The notes under the pieces were generated by a model, which saw only the letters and a program-made list of their open reading frames with translations, was not told the DNA's origin and ran no database searches. Position numbers and translations under genes: made by a program. This document shows positions 35,201-46,030 of a DNA stretch of 64,000 nucleotides, piece after piece (the first letter of the stretch is position 1; the number at the start of each line of letters is the position of its first letter). The DNA is taken from positions 682,001 to 746,000 of the forward strand of contig JAGTXX020000005.1 in the NCBI GenBank assembly GCA_019044685.2, written 5' to 3'. This DNA comes from Nannochloris sp. 'desiccata'. Lineage: Eukaryota > Chlorophyta > Trebouxiophyceae > Chlorellales > Chlorellaceae.

Positions 35201-35906
35201 ACACCACAGTAAATCTTCTACTTCTCTGTCACCATCAACAGCTGCACTCTCAGACAATGCGGCTTTGCCAAGTGCCACCGCCGCTCCAATGATCACCACA
35301 ACCACCATTATGTCAGGTCCAACGACTGGTAGTCATTCACCGCACTCCCGTTGTTCTGAAGCAGAACGTACTGCATCAGAAAGCGGTACAGCTTCTCCAT
35401 TGAAACGGAGCATTGGTTCTTCAAGCAGCTTACTTCAGGCTGCACCAATGAAACGAATCTCAAGCGGGAGCAGTCTTGCCACTGCAGATGGAGGTGGACT
35501 CCTTGGCACAACCGCTCTTTTAGACAACTCTTCCCGTAAATTACTCATAGCTGAAGATAATGCCATTAATATGAAGGTCGCACTCGGTATATTACGCCGC
35601 TTAGGCTTTACCAACGTCGTGACTGCTCCAGACGGGGTAGCTGCTGTTGAAGCAGTAGCTGCTGCAGGTGGACCGGCTGCCTTTGATGCAATTCTAATGG
35701 ATTTGCATATGCCTAAAAAAGGTGGTATCGAAGCTGTACAAGATATTTTACGGGCGTGGCCTAATCAACGTACTAAAATAATTGCTGTTACTGCTGATGC
35801 TTTCGAAGACACAAGGGACACCTGCGTAGCCAATGGATTTACTGGGTGGTTGGCAAAGCCGTTTAGAGTCGAAGAATTCGCTCGAATTATGGGGCAAGAA
35901 TCTTAA
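32276..35906 (+). CDS. LOV-domain hybrid histidine kinase with response-regulator receiver
   Basis: Inferred exons 32276-32344 and 32496-35906 (phase 0, GT-AG) give 1159 residues. A short coiled coil is followed by a LOV photosensor (about 135-255) with the flavin-adduct Cys in GKNCRFLQGPG and the downstream NYKRNGNPFLNYLSLTPV. Next come HisKA with phospho-His in MSHEIRTPLNGM, and a HATPase with NILNNALKF, VRDTGIGI and GGSGLGLAIS. A degenerate receiver-like segment (about 595-720) has VLLVEPCD where the acidic pair should be. After a long Ser/Gly linker a canonical receiver (about 1038-1155) carries LLIAEDNAIN, phospho-acceptor ILMDLHMPKKGG and the conserved Lys in LAKPF. This is a blue-light phosphorelay sensor, a class described in prasinophytes such as Ostreococcus. 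The intron shows it is a true nuclear gene. Its output partner is not in the window. Confidence 0.95.
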
Positions 35907-36447
35907 GTAGATATATCTATCTATCTATCATTATTGATATATGCAAAGTCTAAGTTTTTGTCTTAGTTCTCTGTTTTCTTTGTATGTCGACTTCGTTGTC
36001 CTGTAGAAAAGACGTCACTCTGATTTTCAGAATAAATTTCTTTGATTAAAATATCTGTCAGTTTGCTTCTGTTATCATTTTCTTTCCATTTTTGCTATTT
36101 CATTAAATGTTCTATTCTGGCTCTGTAAGAACTGGCTTTATTTATTCTCTTAAATTCAAGGCAACGCATAGTAAGTCAGAGTAAGCAAGAAAGCAAGCAA
36201 GGAACACACATATCCAATATAAGAAAAGAATGAACGTCATCGACCGAGGCCAAGTATACAAGAACAGCGCAAACAGGGGCAAATAGTTAGTAACACGCCG
36301 GCAAGAAAAAATGATTTTGTTGGAATTCTACCAACACACAAGGGGGCACGCAACACAAAGCAAGAATGCTCGGTGACTTTATTTTACTTTTTTCTGTAAA
36401 AGTAAAAGCAGATTTTAAATGGACCTTCTCAGTACCTAGCTAGCTAC
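35907..36447. other. Intergenic, convergent 3' ends
   Basis: 3' flanks of the LOV kinase (plus) and the Ser-rich protein gene (minus), with a short (TCTA)n run near 35916-35930. No gene is seen. Confidence 0.45.
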
Positions 36448-37367
36448 TCACGGGCTTGTAGTTGCATCTGAACGTGCATCACTCCTACTAATGCTTCCAG
36501 GTCCAACCGTACTTGCACTAGTACTATCCCCACTACTACTGCTATCCCTTCCACCAGAACTGGGAAAGCTCACCGCTGAGTAGACTGCAGCAATATCTAT
36601 ACTAGAAGAGGTTGAACCACTTCCATTTGATGAACTGGCACGCCTGTAAAGTAAAGAAAGTATAATAAAAGAAGAAGTTAAGTTAGGTTTATGAGGCTAT
36701 AAAAAAAAAAAGGCTTTGCAAAGTGCTGTTTCTCGTCCTGATGTAAAAGCTAGCTTACCCTATAAAGTCTGGAGTTGTGGTTCCAGTTGTGGTTCCAGTT
36801 GAGGAAGCAGAAGGACCACATCCACAGGCAGACATGATAGTATCACCATCTACAAATGCTGATAGACCAGGTATGGTATCAGAGCTGCACACAGAAATAA
36901 AGGAAAATAGAGATAAAGTGAAATAAATTGAGAGTGAGAGGACATGAAAATTGTCCAAGCGTTGTTGGGTGGTCGGAAAATTTGAATCAGAGGCAAATAA
37001 CGTGTTTGCTCGCTTACCATGCGCATGCTGCATAGGTATTCCAGTTGCTCAGTGTATATATTTCACAGCAACGACTAGGGTTGAATCCTGTTGTACTACA
37101 TTTTGAAATCAAATCTGCTCTGATAGTGTTGAGGAGAGAATCAGAGGCAGCGCTGCAGGTTCCCGAAGCGGTGGCCGTGGCAGGGCAGGAGCTGCAGCTT
37201 TGCAGTAAATGGCGGGCATGAGAGTTGCTGCTACCCAAGGAAGTATAATCTTGCAAGAAACGTCGGTGAAAGATTGGTTTTGCTGGCGAGGCTGTGCCTG
37301 TTGGCAAAGCGCTGAAGAGCCCCAGCATCAGTGCAAGAAAAAGGCAAGCTCGGTAGCCAGCACGCAT
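36448..37367 (-). CDS. Small secreted Cys- and Ser-rich protein, function unknown
   Basis: Inferred exons are 37367-37018, 36884-36759 and 36643-36448 (223 residues; phases 2 and 2, GT-AG introns). The N terminus is a strong signal peptide (ACLFLALMLGLFSALPTGTA). The central part (about 50-150) has evenly spaced Cys (SCSSCPATA, CSAASDSLL, SKCSTTG, SRCCEIY, ACACSD, MSACGCG), suggesting a disulfide-bonded fold. The last 80 residues are Ser/Thr/Gly-rich, including a duplicated GTTTGTTT, and are likely disordered or O-glycosylated. There is no hydrophobic C terminus, so it is probably fully secreted. I do not recognise a family; a wall or extracellular matrix protein is a guess. Confidence 0.75.
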
Positions 37368-38109
37368 CGTTGCCGCCTTTCACGTTTTATCTCGGTTATA
37401 GTTAAAGTATCTTCTAGCAAATGTAAGTGGCGGCCACGTTCGTTTTAATTTGAAGCTGAGAGCAGCCGCGTCTGACCCTTTCTTGATTATTTTGCGTCTC
37501 GAATTCTTGGCCTTTTAGGAGAAGATCTAGGCCTCGTTTGCCTTTAAGGTTGCTAAGTTAGAGTAAAAAAATGTTAAGAAATGAGGGTGAAAACTTGCTC
37601 GAAGAATAGAGGACACTTGAGCAACCTGCGCCAGCTATTTACGCGTGGATTGAACCCATTGCGATGCATTGTGAACGACCCTAGGCCTTGCCTAGGCAAA
37701 TCTGGCACACGGCGAGAATTCATTCAGGCGAAACTGCATGCGAGGGAAAAAGAGGCCTCGCAGGTAGTTCAATTAAATATTCTAACAGTATTAAATAGCC
37801 AGTAATTCTCTATACCATTTATTAGCACCCTTGGAACGTCTAAGCAGCGAGCGCATAGAAGGAGGCCGCGACAGTTTTTTTAAAAATAATATTGCAAGAG
37901 CAAGAGCAAATATCATAGTATGCGCGCAACGGGCGCTTCATTCTCATTGCTCTCTTATATAAACTGATATTTAAGACACGCGCGAGAAGATAGGCTCCTA
38001 AACAAGGCGAGCAAAACGCGTCTTTGTTGGAGGTGCCCTCAAGTATAAATTAAAATTCGCGTATAGGGACCCTTTAGAAGCCATCCAAAGCCCTTAAACC
38101 TAGTGATCA
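37368..38109. other. Intergenic, divergent promoter region
   Basis: 742 bases between the starts of the Ser-rich (minus) and CBM-kinase (plus) genes. TATATAAA at 37956-37963, about 147 bases before the kinase ATG, is a possible TATA element. A 74-codon frame at 37581 has no features and is not called. Confidence 0.45.
37956..37963 (+). promoter_or_regulatory. Possible TATA box of the CBM-kinase gene
   Basis: TATATAAA at a plausible distance from ATG 38110. This rests on sequence match only. Confidence 0.3.
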
Positions 38110-41100
38110 ATGCATCGAAGAATAGATCGCACCATATTAAGGCATCTGCTGCTGCAGGTGCTGGCCATTCTCGTCTTCACTACCCAACTCGCCTCATCTC
38201 AAGATACAGCGTCTCCTCCTGCGCTGAGCTCTTCCTCCTTTGAAGCAGCTGCACAGTGCCCTGTCTCTGTACAGTATAATGTCAATCTTGGGCAAGGTCA
38301 GGACACAGCTCTTGTCCCTATTTTCGTCGCTACGATTACGATTACAAACAACCAAGAACCGACCGCCTCCACGCCACCTAATAATACTGACGACAATTCT
38401 ATTCAATCATGGAGGATGGGCTGGAAATTTCCTTATAATTCTACTATAAAGACACCAGGAGATGTGTTTGACCCCACTGTGGTATTGCTCACCCCTGATT
38501 CTGTGACTCCAGTACTTGAAGAGATATCTGGTGGCGGTGATGGTGGAAATAGCACTACAAATACGAATAGCAGTAGTACAGCTGCCATAGGTGGGAGAGG
38601 AATAGCGCCCGGGGAGTCTCGGCAATTTGGGTTCTTGGGAACAAAAGGAGGAGGTAAGTAAATGAATTTTAAGGAATTAATAGAGGAAATAAACTTGAAA
38701 ACTTTTACAAAGTATTGAACCGCTTTTGTTCTTTTCCCCAAATAAATTTTCAGGTGAGTTAAGTGCGACGAATCCTTATAACGTCGGCGCAATCACAGGG
38801 ATGGTCTTCAACAACCTACTGTGCACCATGATCTCCTCTCCACAACAACAACTACGCCCACTCCAGCAACTCGCTGCTCCCGATGCGGTACCAGGCGAGT
38901 CAATCACTGGTCCTACTCAATTAGAAATCCAATACACCCCTATCCAGTATCGCGATGAACCTCTTATAAACACATTCACCCAATTCTTAGTACGAGTACG
39001 TAATATCGGCAATGGATCTACTTTAGATTTACCTTCTATTGGACTTCAATATTGGTTCCAAGGTCCAGAAGGGTTCGTCCCGCCAGCTGTGGAAGCTTCC
39101 CCTTGGGATTACTTTGAAGCTCGGTGTGAATGGTCTACAATTGGCTGCGAATCTGTAAAATTAGGCATATCTACAGGATATACTGATGTTTCTGGAGCGC
39201 GTTTTGCTGTAAATGTGACGCTAGCAGAAGATGCTGGACCGCTTCTTCCAAGCGGAGACGCTGCTGTGCCTGCTTTGTTCCTTGGTCAAGAAGGCATAGA
39301 TGTATTAGATTTATTACTTACATTAACTACAAAGGCAGGGGTTGTTCTGTTAAATTCAACACAGGATTACTCATTTTTAGATACTCTAGTTTTGGAGGAC
39401 GCTGGTGTACAGCCGCAACAGCCACAGCAGCAGCAGCGGTTGAATACAACAACAACTGGCAGTAGCGGAGTACTCGTGCCTAGAAAAGCACAGCCAAATG
39501 AAAGAATACCTGCGTATATTAATGGACAGCTCGCTTGGGGTATTCTGCCTTCTTCTCCTAGTGGAACGTCTCTTTCCGCATCTGAAGTGCCTGCATCTGA
39601 AGGTGAGGTAGGCGGCCAGCTTGGTCGGTTGGGCGGAGAGAGACTTGTCACCGCCAGTGGTGAAGTAGTTCAGCTGCCTGAAGGTGTGTTTTGTGAATCT
39701 ATACGTGGAGGCACACAGCAGAGTTGTACTCTGCAAGCTGTCTATTGCTGTGTATCTGTAAATCCACAGGAGCCTGGAGTCTCTACCACAATTCCAGCAG
39801 TGTGGCCACCGACAGGCCTCGCCGGGGATGGTGGTGGTGAAGGAGCAAATTCTTCTTCCGATACAGGCTCTGGTCCTAGTCCTATTAATAGTACAGATGG
39901 TACTACATTACCCAGTGGTCCTACTGGTGGGATAGTTCCAGGGCAGGAAGATAGCAATACACCAGCTTTCTTCCCACCACTGCCCGAACCAGGTGCACAA
40001 AATCAAATCGTCACTGGAGAAGAACAACAACCGGAAAATCTTGAACAATCCAGTGGTGGTGGTGGTAGTATTGCATGGATTGCAGGTATAGCAGTCGGTG
40101 TAGCGATAGGAGGTGTCGTTGGTGGTGGATTCTTAATTGCATGGAGAAGAAAAAGAAATAAACGCCGTAGGGATGAACACGAGGATGAAACGAAGAATCT
40201 AGCGATGCTTCATGGTGGTGGTAGTAATGGTAAAGATAGCAGTTCTAATGGTACTTATACACCAGCTTCCATTACGGTTGTATCATCAGATTCTCCTTTG
40301 TCTTGGCAAAGATCTGCGTTTGTTCCACCAGCCAGTGTGAGAACCCGTGGTTTTGGTGGTGGTTTTGGTGGTGGTTCAGTGACCAGTGCTGGCACTGCTG
40401 GTGGCTCTCCTCACTATCCTCTTGTGAATTCACCAGCTGGTGCTGGTTTATATAAATATCCATCTGGTATTAGTGGCACGTCTTCATCAGACCCTACAGC
40501 TGTATTGGATAGCACTTTTAATAGCACTTTCAATAGCGATGGGGCGAATACAAATACATTACCAAATTCACCATTTATTGGAAACAGTGCTCTTGGTGGT
40601 GGTGGTATCAGTGCAACGCTTATGCATGGAGGTATAGGAGCTATTATGGAAGCAAGGAATGAAGAAGGACATGGAGGAGGAGAAGAAAGTGCGAGTGCCA
40701 ACAGTGTAGGCGCTGCCAAGGCGCTGCCGTCAAATGTTCTTCAATTATTAGAAAGGAAAGCACGTACATGTCCAGGATCTCTATTTGCGGGTACGAGAGC
40801 TTCGAATGCTGCTGCGAAGAAACAGATTAATAAGAAATTAAGAAGAGAACAGCACCGTAGGGCGACTGAGGGTGAAGGCGGGTTGAGTGAGACACCTGCT
40901 ATTGGTGAGCTCACTGGCCTTGCAGCTCTAGATAGACTCGCTGCTACTCGAAGACATTCAAATAAAACCTCTGAGCAAACCTCTGCTGGTTCTCCCACTC
41001 CCTCTTTCTCTTCCTCCTCTTCCGATAGTGATTCTGAAGAAGATGAAGGTGATGTCTTCAATTCAAATCCCGACATCGAGCCGTGGCAACTACGCCGTAG

Positions 41101-42151
41101 CACGTCTTGGGATGGTATCCTCCAAGACCCACATTCTTCAGATTCACTCTCTCAAATTATTAATCTGAAACGAAGAAGAACAGCGCCACAACAATTGCCA
41201 GCACCATTGCCGCCATTATCACCCTTGCCCTCACCATTGTTACCGTCTTTGCAAGGACCTGGGCCTGGGATCGATTTAGATGTCGATCCATCCGAGATAA
41301 TGGGAAGTTTAGGTAGATGTCTAGGCACGGGTGGATTTGGAAGTGTATACGAAGCGGAATGGCGTGGGAAGAAAGTCGCGGTAAAAATGTTACCCTCTTT
41401 AGTAGCAAACGACCTCAGCGGCGGAGGGGATGCAGCGTACCAAGCGTTGTTGAGAGAAATTCAATTAGCTTCTAAATTTGACAGCGATCGGCTCGTCAAA
41501 GTCTACGGGGCATGTACGAGAGATAAAAATCACTGTTGCCTGATTATGGAACTAGCTGAAAACGGTTCGTTGTTTTATAGAATCCACGATAAAAGAAAAC
41601 GCAGGCTCAGTTATTTGGAAATCTTGCAATTAGGCCATGATATCGCTTGTGGGTTGGCGTATTTGCACCCTGCAGTCGTACATAGAGACTTGAAACCGCA
41701 GAATGTTTTGTTAGACTTGGAAGGAAGGGCCAAGTTGGCAGATTTTGGGATATCTAGAATAAAAGATCCAACGAAAAGTTATTTTTCGCAGGTGACGGCG
41801 GAAAACGGGACGCCCATGTATATGTCCCCCGAGTCCATGAACGGTACCAGAGTCGATGAAAAAGTAGACGTATACGCCTTAGGTGTTATTCTCAATGAAG
41901 CGTGGACAAGACGGCAACCATGGAAGGATTCAGCTCATTTCTTTCAAATTATTTTGAAAGTAGCGATCAATGGGGAGCGGCCATGGATGGATCCCGATTG
42001 CCCCGAGCCATTAAAAAGATTAATTACGAAATGCTGGCATCAAGATCCTAGGCAAAGGCCTTCCTGTGCTGATGTGATGCGGTTGACTGATTTGTTGATG
42101 CAAGATGAGCTTAGAAAGTACGAAGAATTAAGAAAATGGGAAAAGCGGTAG
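38110..42151 (+). CDS. Receptor-like protein kinase (TKL) with carbohydrate-binding-like ectodomain
   Basis: Inferred exons 38110-38653 and 38754-42151 (phase 1, GT-AG) give 1313 residues. A signal peptide (LLLQVLAILVFTTQLASS) is followed by a domain (about 35-180) with CPVSVQYNV, SWRMGWKF and a final APGESRQFGFLGT, resembling CBM2 or COBRA-type cellulose-binding folds. A second domain (about 250-390) has FLVRVRNIGN, LQYWF and TQDYSFLDT, resembling CBM3. Several N-glycosylation sequons occur. After a Gly/Pro linker one membrane span (about 620-646) is followed by RRKRNKRRR. A Ser-rich region leads to a kinase (about 1030-1300) with all key motifs: GTGGFGSVYE, VAVKML, HRDLKPQNV, ADFGISR and MSPESM. 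I infer a cell-wall polysaccharide sensor. The kinase call is certain; the CBM calls rest on motifs seen by eye. Confidence 0.88.
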
Positions 42152-42357
42152 AAGAAAGTTATATCATAGGAGGAATTAAGTTTGAATATATAGAGATGAT
42201 GTTTTTATGGTTGGTTGTTTTCTAGGTAGTAGTAATAATCAAGTACTTAAATTAATTAAATGATTTCATTTTGGTAGAAAGTACAGAATTTCAAAAATTG
42301 CATTGTAACAAAAAATAAATTGAAGCGTTGGAAAATATAATTGGAGGGAGGTTATTA

Positions 42358-43893
42358 TTATTTCTTCTTTTCTTTTTTCTTTTCCTTCTTCTCCCTGTTC
42401 TTTCTTTCAAATAATGCAACAAAGAATCCATCAGTGCCGTCTTTCAACGGATCTGTCCTTACCAGCTTTGCAGCATCCTCATCACTCAAACCCCAGCCAC
42501 GCTCCCCCCTTCTAGGCCAGGTCGGCAATGCTGGAATCAGCTCAAACCCTTTACTTTTTGCATCTTCTAATACCCCAGCGACTACTTTTTCATTTTCTTC
42601 TGCATGGAGACTGCAGGTGGAATACACAACACGTTTTACTGCAGGAAAAGTGAGAGCATGGCGTAGCGCGGTGGTTTGAAAATTAGCAAGGGCAACAACT
42701 CTATCGTCTTTATAAGCGATTGCTTCAGCGCCTACAGCTTTCGACGCAGCAGAAGGTAATAAATGATCCATACGTGAGAAGACAGTTCCACTCCCACTGC
42801 AAGAGGGGTCTAAAAGGACAGCTGAGACGTTCTTGAAATCTGCTTCGGTGGGGTCGACAGCCAGGAAGTCGCCTCGTCGTGCCTCGATAATGTCGCCTGA
42901 TCCGGCACGATCTGCGTTCTCTTTGAGCCGTATTAATCTTGTAGGATCTTTATCGAACGCTATAACTAATTTTCCTGTAGTATTTCTTTCTTTAACTAGT
43001 GCTGCCAAGTGGGTTGTTTTGTTCCCCGGTGCAGCACAAGCATCCACGATCATCCAGCCAGGCTGTGGATCTAAGGCCCTCGCTGGCATACACGACGCTT
43101 TACTTTGTAAAATCAGGGACCCATCAAGTACAAGAGGGTGATCGTGCAAATCAGCGCCTGCAGGGAAGACCAGCAACTCGGGTATGTGCTGATCAACAGT
43201 AACTGCAGCACCGATTTTAGCCCATTTTCTATTATTTTGATAATCAGGAGGGTTATGTAACCATTCTAATGCGTCTTGTATTGATATTTTGAGTATATTT
43301 ACACGAGCTGTGCGAGGTCTCTCTGCAGCAGCTGCTGCTAATTTTACTGCCGGCAGCAATTCATTAATGTCGGTAGTACCTGCATCTTCAAGTATCGCAT
43401 CGAGAGATCCTTTTAAAGCTGTTTCTAGCCCTAATATTGCCTTTTCGGCAGGTCCTAGTGGTTGTAATTCTTCAGATCCCCATAAAAGCTCTCTAATAAG
43501 GACGTAAGCTACGGGGCTGGTGAGCCCCCGTGCTGCAGCTAATACATTTCCACGCTCTACAAGCTGTTTTAGCACAGGGACGTGTTTCAGAGTTTCAATT
43601 GTGACTGCATAGACTGCTTTTTTGTTGACGATGTGGGGTGCCAAGGTCAGAGACTTCAGGGAAGCACCATCACGGCCTGTCGCGTCGGCATTGAGTAACC
43701 GACCAACTGCATGTGCTGCTTGTCTATGGGTGTCATTAATCGGGTTTAATACACGAGGTTGAGTGTTTTGGGGTTGGTTAATTGAACCAGGATCGTCAGT
43801 TTTTAATTTTTTTATGGCTTTTTTACTCGATGCATCTCCAAGAGTTTTAGCAGATTGACGCTTTAAAAGGCTCACAGGCTTTCGCTTCCCCAT
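42358..43893 (-). CDS. NSUN5: NSUN5/Rcm1-type rRNA cytosine-5 methyltransferase
   Basis: The single exon encodes 511 residues from ATG 43893. The N-terminal half includes the NSUN5-specific region (GRDGASLKSLTLAP; VYAVTIETLKHVPVLKQLVE). The SAM domain has VDACAAPGNKTTHLAALV, FDKDPTRL and RRGDFLAV. Both catalytic Cys motifs are intact: LLDPSCSGSGT and VVYSTCSLHAEENE. The end is a Lys-rich nucleolar-type tail (EKKEKKKEKKK). Family members methylate one cytosine of the large ribosomal RNA (C2278 in yeast 25S). It is divergent from the BRO1-domain gene, with about 190 bases between the ATGs. Confidence 0.94.
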   Translation of the reverse strand: MGKRKPVSLLKRQSAKTLGDASSKKAIKKLKTDDPGSINQPQNTQPRVLNPINDTHRQAAHAVGRLLNADATGRDGASLKSLTLAPHIVNKKAVYAVTIETLKHVPVLKQLVERGNVLAAARGLTSPVAYVLIRELLWGSEELQPLGPAEKAILGLETALKGSLDAILEDAGTTDINELLPAVKLAAAAAERPRTARVNILKISIQDALEWLHNPPDYQNNRKWAKIGAAVTVDQHIPELLVFPAGADLHDHPLVLDGSLILQSKASCMPARALDPQPGWMIVDACAAPGNKTTHLAALVKERNTTGKLVIAFDKDPTRLIRLKENADRAGSGDIIEARRGDFLAVDPTEADFKNVSAVLLDPSCSGSGTVFSRMDHLLPSAASKAVGAEAIAYKDDRVVALANFQTTALRHALTFPAVKRVVYSTCSLHAEENEKVVAGVLEDAKSKGFELIPALPTWPRRGERGWGLSDEDAAKLVRTDPLKDGTDGFFVALFERKNREKKEKKKEKKK

Positions 43894-44085
43894 CTTAGAT
43901 TTTTTTTGAATTAACTAGAATCCATGCATTTGAAATAATGGCAAAAATTGAGACGTGAATAATATTTGAAAGTTTGAATTTTTCTAGAATAAGGAGACCC
44001 CGACTATAAGCGTGTTATATTACAACATCTTGCTGATAAAACGTAATTAGTATAAGCCTCGGGTGTAATTCGGATTTTGTTGACG

Positions 44086-45681
44086 ATGGCGAGCCAGGCT
44101 GGAGAAGAGGCGGTACAGCCTATCCATCCGCATTGCTTTGCTCCAGAGATCAAAGCCTCCAAAGGCACCTTCTTGGATGGCTTAAGCCCCTTTATCACGG
44201 ATGTTGAATCCAAAAAAACAGCCAACATGTTGATCGCCACACTTGAAGATTCTAAAAAAGCCTTCACAAATACTCTCTCCAGCACCGCTGTCTCAGAGGA
44301 AACCTTGACCACAGCACTGCAGGATTATATTGGAGCCCTGCTGGTAATGATCAATGCATCAAAGAAAACCACAACTAGTGTACCGCAATCGTCATTACCA
44401 CCATCATCGCCATCTGACGAGGTTGACACGGCACTGGCCGAAGCAACAGCTGGAGCAGGAGCAACGCTAGCAGGTCAGGGTAGTCCTGCATCTTTTGGCC
44501 CTCTTACTGGCGACTCCCCACTCCGATACGCAGTCAAATTTAGCTGGAACCAAGTATTACTAAGCAATAGCAACAGTAAGGATAGTAATAACTTAGAGGT
44601 CGCTGACGCAGTTTACGAACTTGCTTCTGCACTAACTGCCGCCGCAGTTTGGTGCCAACGCCGTGCTGCGCTTTTTCACTGTGAATCTACCCCGCGTGGA
44701 GTCCCCTCTGGCCCTTCAGGTCAAGCATATAAACTGCTTCGTCAGGCTGCAGGGCTGTATGACTATATTTCTCAAGTTGTGATACCTTTAATGTCCCGCA
44801 CTTTAACTTCTTCATCTTCTTCCATCGAGGTCAGTGATTGTACAGCTCCAGTGCTTCAAGCAGCTGCATCGTGTGCTGTAGGCGATGCCCAGTCAATTAC
44901 TGTACTTCGTGCGATTTCAAAGGGCAATTCAAGTTCATTAATCGCATCTCTTGCACGTGATACTGGGGATATCTATAAAGAAGGCGCTTGCGCCTTAATT
45001 TCAAGTACAAAAGATGCGACGAATACTAAATTATTAACGTATCTACAATATAAACAAGCTGTATTTGAATCATACGCTCAAATATTCAATGGAATTCAGC
45101 AATGGAAGGCAAGTCAAGCTGGCACTGGCCTGCGGTGTTTAAAAGAAGCAGAAGCCATTTTCTTTAAGATGAAGAAATTAGCAGCTGCGTTTGACAAAGC
45201 CCCACCATCCAGTCTAGGGGTGTTACATTCCAGATTTGATGATGAGTTGGATAGAGTACTGTACGATACGTTGCGTCGTATTGAGAGAGAGAATTCGGCT
45301 GTCTATTATCAGAAAGTTCCTGATGCAGTCCCTGAGTTACCAGAGGGGAAGCGTCTTGCTGCAGCAACAGCGTTTGAACTGCCTCCTGTAGGTAAATCTG
45401 TGAAAGAAACTGATATAAGTACTGTATTTAGTGGGCTACCTGCGTCTGCTGCGGAGAATACAGGGAAGAAAGCTAATAAAAATAAAAATAATTCATCTGG
45501 TGGGTTTTTCCGCTGTTTATTTTGTTGCTGTGCTACGAAAGCAGTGGCTGAAGCTGTTGATGAAGAAGTTAAGAAGAATGACAAGAAGCAGGAGGAAAGT
45601 GGTAAGAAAACTGATGCTGGTGCGACAAATACCGACACAGTCACCACCGCTGCTGATGCTGCAGCCGACACCAAGAAATGA
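44086..45681 (+). CDS. BRO1-domain protein (BROX/ALIX-like)
   Basis: The frame opens slightly upstream, but the first ATG is 44086 (531 residues, one exon). The body is helical, and its last conserved block matches BRO1 domains: FESYAQIFNGIQQWKASQAG, GLRCLKEAEAIFFKMKK, then ENSAVYYQKVPDAVPELPEG and TAFELPPVG. BRO1 domains bind ESCRT-III (CHMP4/Snf7) and act in endosomal sorting and membrane abscission. ALIX-type V and proline-rich regions are absent, so the layout is closest to BROX or plant BRO1-like proteins. After the domain a Cys cluster (RCLFCCC) could be lipidated; BROX instead ends in a CaaX box, which is missing here. The tail is Lys/Asp/Ala-rich. TGTAA is at 45762. The N-terminal 80 residues diverge from what I know of the family. 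Confidence 0.75.
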   Translation: MASQAGEEAVQPIHPHCFAPEIKASKGTFLDGLSPFITDVESKKTANMLIATLEDSKKAFTNTLSSTAVSEETLTTALQDYIGALLVMINASKKTTTSVPQSSLPPSSPSDEVDTALAEATAGAGATLAGQGSPASFGPLTGDSPLRYAVKFSWNQVLLSNSNSKDSNNLEVADAVYELASALTAAAVWCQRRAALFHCESTPRGVPSGPSGQAYKLLRQAAGLYDYISQVVIPLMSRTLTSSSSSIEVSDCTAPVLQAAASCAVGDAQSITVLRAISKGNSSSLIASLARDTGDIYKEGACALISSTKDATNTKLLTYLQYKQAVFESYAQIFNGIQQWKASQAGTGLRCLKEAEAIFFKMKKLAAAFDKAPPSSLGVLHSRFDDELDRVLYDTLRRIERENSAVYYQKVPDAVPELPEGKRLAAATAFELPPVGKSVKETDISTVFSGLPASAAENTGKKANKNKNNSSGGFFRCLFCCCATKAVAEAVDEEVKKNDKKQEESGKKTDAGATNTDTVTTAADAAADTKK

Positions 45682-46030
45682 AAAACTTAATTTTTCTTTA
45701 GTTTTTTTCCCAGAATCTTATACTCTTGTGTATTTGAGCAAAGATGCTGCGATTTGATTCATGTAATAACTTCCATTCTGTACTCAGCTTCAAATAACTC
45801 AAGAGAGGTGATGCTTCCGTCTGGGGCCGTGGAGAAATTGCAACTTGCTCTTGAAGAGCCCAAATCCAAAACGCGTTTTCAACCAGATGCTTATTGTTCA
45901 TAAGATTAAAATTTTACATTATAAAAAATACGGAAACTTCATTGGAATAGACAGCGGTTGATTAAAAAGCTATTTATTTGTCTTTTTAACAATTGGTTTG
46001 AAATTCAAATTTGCAAAGCTATAGATTAAA
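45682..46030. other. Intergenic between two plus-strand genes
   Basis: 349 bases with the 3' end of the BRO1 gene (TGTAA at 45762-45766) and the promoter of the KRE6-like gene. Nothing else is seen. Confidence 0.45.

Noticed and set aside
32276..35906. Recent bacterial origin of the histidine kinase
   Set aside because: It has a normal GT-AG intron and the same codon and homopolymer style as its neighbours, and algal LOV-HKs are known.
37581..37805. 74-codon open frame in the kinase promoter
   Set aside because: Basic sequence without signal, domain or splice support.
44086..45681. Cyclase-associated protein (CAP)
   Set aside because: The first impression rested on the helical, Ala-rich N terminus; the conserved block ENSAVYYQKVP...FELPP instead fits a BRO1 domain.
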